From: AG-12 sp035531535
Lineage (GTDB): Bacteria > Chloroflexota > Dormibacteria > Aeolococcales > Bog-877
Direction: 5' to 3'
Assembly: GCA_035531535.1 (NCBI GenBank)
Contig: DATKSV010000133.1
Span: 1-15,647 of the forward strand
DNA: 15,647 nt
The notes under the pieces were generated by a model. It was not told the DNA's origin, searched no databases, and saw nothing but the letters and a program-made list of their open reading frames with translations. A program made the translations under genes and the position numbers. Position 1 is the first letter of the stretch. The number at the start of each line of letters is the position of its first letter. Below are positions 14,312-15,647 of the stretch, piece after piece.

Positions 14312-15037
14312 CTATTCCCCCTCGCCCATGCCATGCCCCAGATACGCTCGCCGGACGTGCTCGTTCGCCAGCAAGTCGGCAGAGCTGCCCTGGATCGTTA
14401 TCTCCCCAAGCTCCAGGACGTAGCCCCGGCTGGCGATGCCGAGTGCGCGGTGGACGTTCTGCTCGACCAGCAAAACCGCGATTCCGGATGCCACGATGCT
14501 CCGGATGACCTCGAAGATCTGGGTGGCGACCAGGGGAGCCAACCCCAAAGACGGTTCGTCGAGCATCAACAGTCGGGGGCGGCTCATGAGGGCGCGTCCC
14601 ACCGCCACCATCTGCTGTTCGCCACCGGAGAGGTTGCCGGCGAGGGCGTCGAGACGGCTGCCGAGCTGGGGGAACGTCGCCAGGACCCGGGTCAAGTCCT
14701 CCTGATTGTGCTCGTGCGACAGATTGAAGCCGCCGAGCTCCAGATTCTCCCTAACCGTCAGAGTGGCGAAGATCTGGCGGCCCTCGGGCACCAAGGTCAC
14801 TCCCATGCGCGCCATCTGATGGGCGGGGAGCCCTGTCACCGGCTTCCCATCGAAGCGCACTGTGCCGCTGGCGGGTCTCATCAAGCCCGAGAGCGCCTTC
14901 AAACTGGAGCTCTTGCCGGCGCCGTTGGCGCCCAGGAGGCTGACGCACTCTCCGTCGGAGAGCGCGAAGTTGACCCCACGGACCGCCTGGATGGCCCCGT
15001 AGCGAACCACCAGTGCCTCCACTTCAAGCAGACTCAC
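14312..15037 (-). CDS. livF: Branched-chain amino acid ABC transporter ATP-binding protein LivF
   Basis: 241 residues, full length for LivF. Walker A GANGAGKS at 36-43, the LivF-typical VPEGRQIFATLTVRENLELG (83-102) containing the Q-loop region, ABC signature LSGGEQ (136-141), Walker B LLMLDEP (156-162) and the VEQN switch region, where Gln replaces the H-loop His as is usual in LivF. It works with LivG on the cytoplasmic side of a LivHM permease to import branched-chain or other hydrophobic amino acids; related systems take up urea or amides. The GTG start overlaps the livG stop (GTGA), so it is translationally coupled. The permease and binding-protein genes are not in the window and probably lie to the right. 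Confidence 0.95.
   Translation of the reverse strand: MSLLEVEALVVRYGAIQAVRGVNFALSDGECVSLLGANGAGKSSSLKALSGLMRPASGTVRFDGKPVTGLPAHQMARMGVTLVPEGRQIFATLTVRENLELGGFNLSHEHNQEDLTRVLATFPQLGSRLDALAGNLSGGEQQMVAVGRALMSRPRLLMLDEPSLGLAPLVATQIFEVIRSIVASGIAVLLVEQNVHRALGIASRGYVLELGEITIQGSSADLLANEHVRRAYLGHGMGEGE
14317..14323 (-). promoter_or_regulatory. Shine-Dalgarno supporting a TTG start of the cyclodeaminase-family gene
   Basis: GAGGGGG on the minus strand inside the last codons of livF, six bases before TTG 14310. Confidence 0.55.
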
Positions 15038-15647
15038 GCGCCGGCCTCGTCGCCCAGATAGGCCCCGATCACAGCCGGGTCGGATTGGACCTGCTCGGGG
15101 GTCCCCTGGGCGATCACCCGGCCGAAGTTGAGGACCACGATCCGGTCGCAGACGGACATGATCACCCTCATGTCATGCTCGACCAGCAGGACTCCGATTC
15201 CGGTGGCCGCGATCCTTCTGATCATGGTCCCCAGGCTGCGGCTCTCAGTGGCATTCATGCCGGCTGCGGGCTCGTCCAACATCAACACCTTGGGGTACCC
15301 CACCAGAGCCCGAGCGATCTCCAGGCGCCGTTGGCCGCCGTACGGGAGCGAAGCTGCCAGGTCCCCGGGCGCCACCTGCCCCAGGCCGACAAAGGCCAGC
15401 GTCTGCTGGGCACGTTGGACTGCGATGCGTTCCTGGCGGTGGTAGCGGGGGGTTCTGTAGGCGGAGTCGAAGACCGACTCCCGGATGGTCAGATGCTGAC
15501 CCGCCAGGACGGTGTCGATGACGCTCAGGCTCTTGAACAGCCGGACATTCTGAAAGGTTCGGCGCAGCCCCAGCCCCACGATCCGCTGGGGACTCTTGCC
15601 CCTCAGGTTTTGGCCCCCCATGGAGACGCTGCCCCGATAGTCCCTGA
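15034..15647 (-). CDS. livG: Branched-chain amino acid ABC transporter ATP-binding protein LivG; 5' end cut by window edge
   Basis: The frame is open to the right edge. Visible are about 203 C-terminal residues; the N-terminal part with Walker A lies outside. The start of the visible part, DYRGSVSMGGQNL, is the region just after the Walker A helix. Then come RRTFQN with the Q-loop Gln, the ABC signature in the LivG form (LPYGGQRRLEIARAL), Walker B VLMLDEPAAGMN and the H-loop LLVEHDM. LivG is the partner ATPase of LivF in the hydrophobic amino acid importer. The insertion between Q-loop and signature (HLTIRESVFDSAYRTPRYH) is characteristic of LivG and absent from LivF. Its stop overlaps the livF GTG by four bases. 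An internal ATG at 15621 is not the real start, because conserved residues precede it. Confidence 0.95.
   Translation of the reverse strand, partial: RDYRGSVSMGGQNLRGKSPQRIVGLGLRRTFQNVRLFKSLSVIDTVLAGQHLTIRESVFDSAYRTPRYHRQERIAVQRAQQTLAFVGLGQVAPGDLAASLPYGGQRRLEIARALVGYPKVLMLDEPAAGMNATESRSLGTMIRRIAATGIGVLLVEHDMRVIMSVCDRIVVLNFGRVIAQGTPEQVQSDPAVIGAYLGDEAGA

Overview
The window is a high-GC bacterial chromosome segment, roughly two thirds G+C by eye. It is densely coded and looks like core or ordinary accessory genome. I see no phage genes, transposases, CRISPR array, tRNA or rRNA. A lone CIRCE-controlled groEL, a DUF2342 zinc metalloprotease (a family typical of Actinobacteria and some Chloroflexota/Dormibacterota), a TetR/MMPL pair, several GTG and TTG starts, and probable leaderless promoters suggest a high-GC Terrabacteria lineage. 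That placement is inference from gene content, not a phylogeny.

Layout. On the minus strand, 1-667 is the truncated 5' part of a SAM hydrolase (DUF62) gene. It is separated by a strong intrinsic terminator (730-765) from groEL (798-2405), which has a CIRCE operator and a 14-bp perfect palindrome in its leader. On the plus strand from about 2536 come a GNAT acetyltransferase and a DUF2342 metalloprotease. A promoter at about 4583-4611 then precedes an acidic, largely disordered protein with a duplicated C-terminal beta domain, coupled by a GTGA overlap to a class I methyltransferase. After a 213-bp gap, a probable leaderless promoter starts a three-gene coupled operon: a small Cys-motif protein, a CitE/malyl-CoA-lyase-like enzyme, and a Cys/Met-metabolism PLP enzyme. 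A TetR regulator (minus) and an MMPL-family membrane transporter (plus) diverge around a 24-bp perfect palindrome. A small basic protein follows with its own leaderless-type promoter. The right end (minus) holds livG (truncated), livF and an ornithine-cyclodeaminase/mu-crystallin-family gene in one tight operon.

How the genes work together. livG and livF encode the two ATPases of a branched-chain (hydrophobic) amino acid importer, and the downstream dehydrogenase-like enzyme probably acts on an amino or imino acid. The PLP enzyme and the CitE-like lyase are translationally linked and probably serve a shared sulfur-amino-acid or acyl-CoA pathway, substrate unknown. TetR most likely represses the MMPL exporter and itself. 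HrcA, not encoded here, should repress groEL through CIRCE.

No gap exceeds 300 bases. The larger gaps are 668-797 (groEL terminator), 4523-4690 (promoter and two possible short leader ORFs), 7069-7281 (only a -10-like element at its right end) and 13115-13341 (convergent gap; a weak 78-codon ORF and no convincing terminator).
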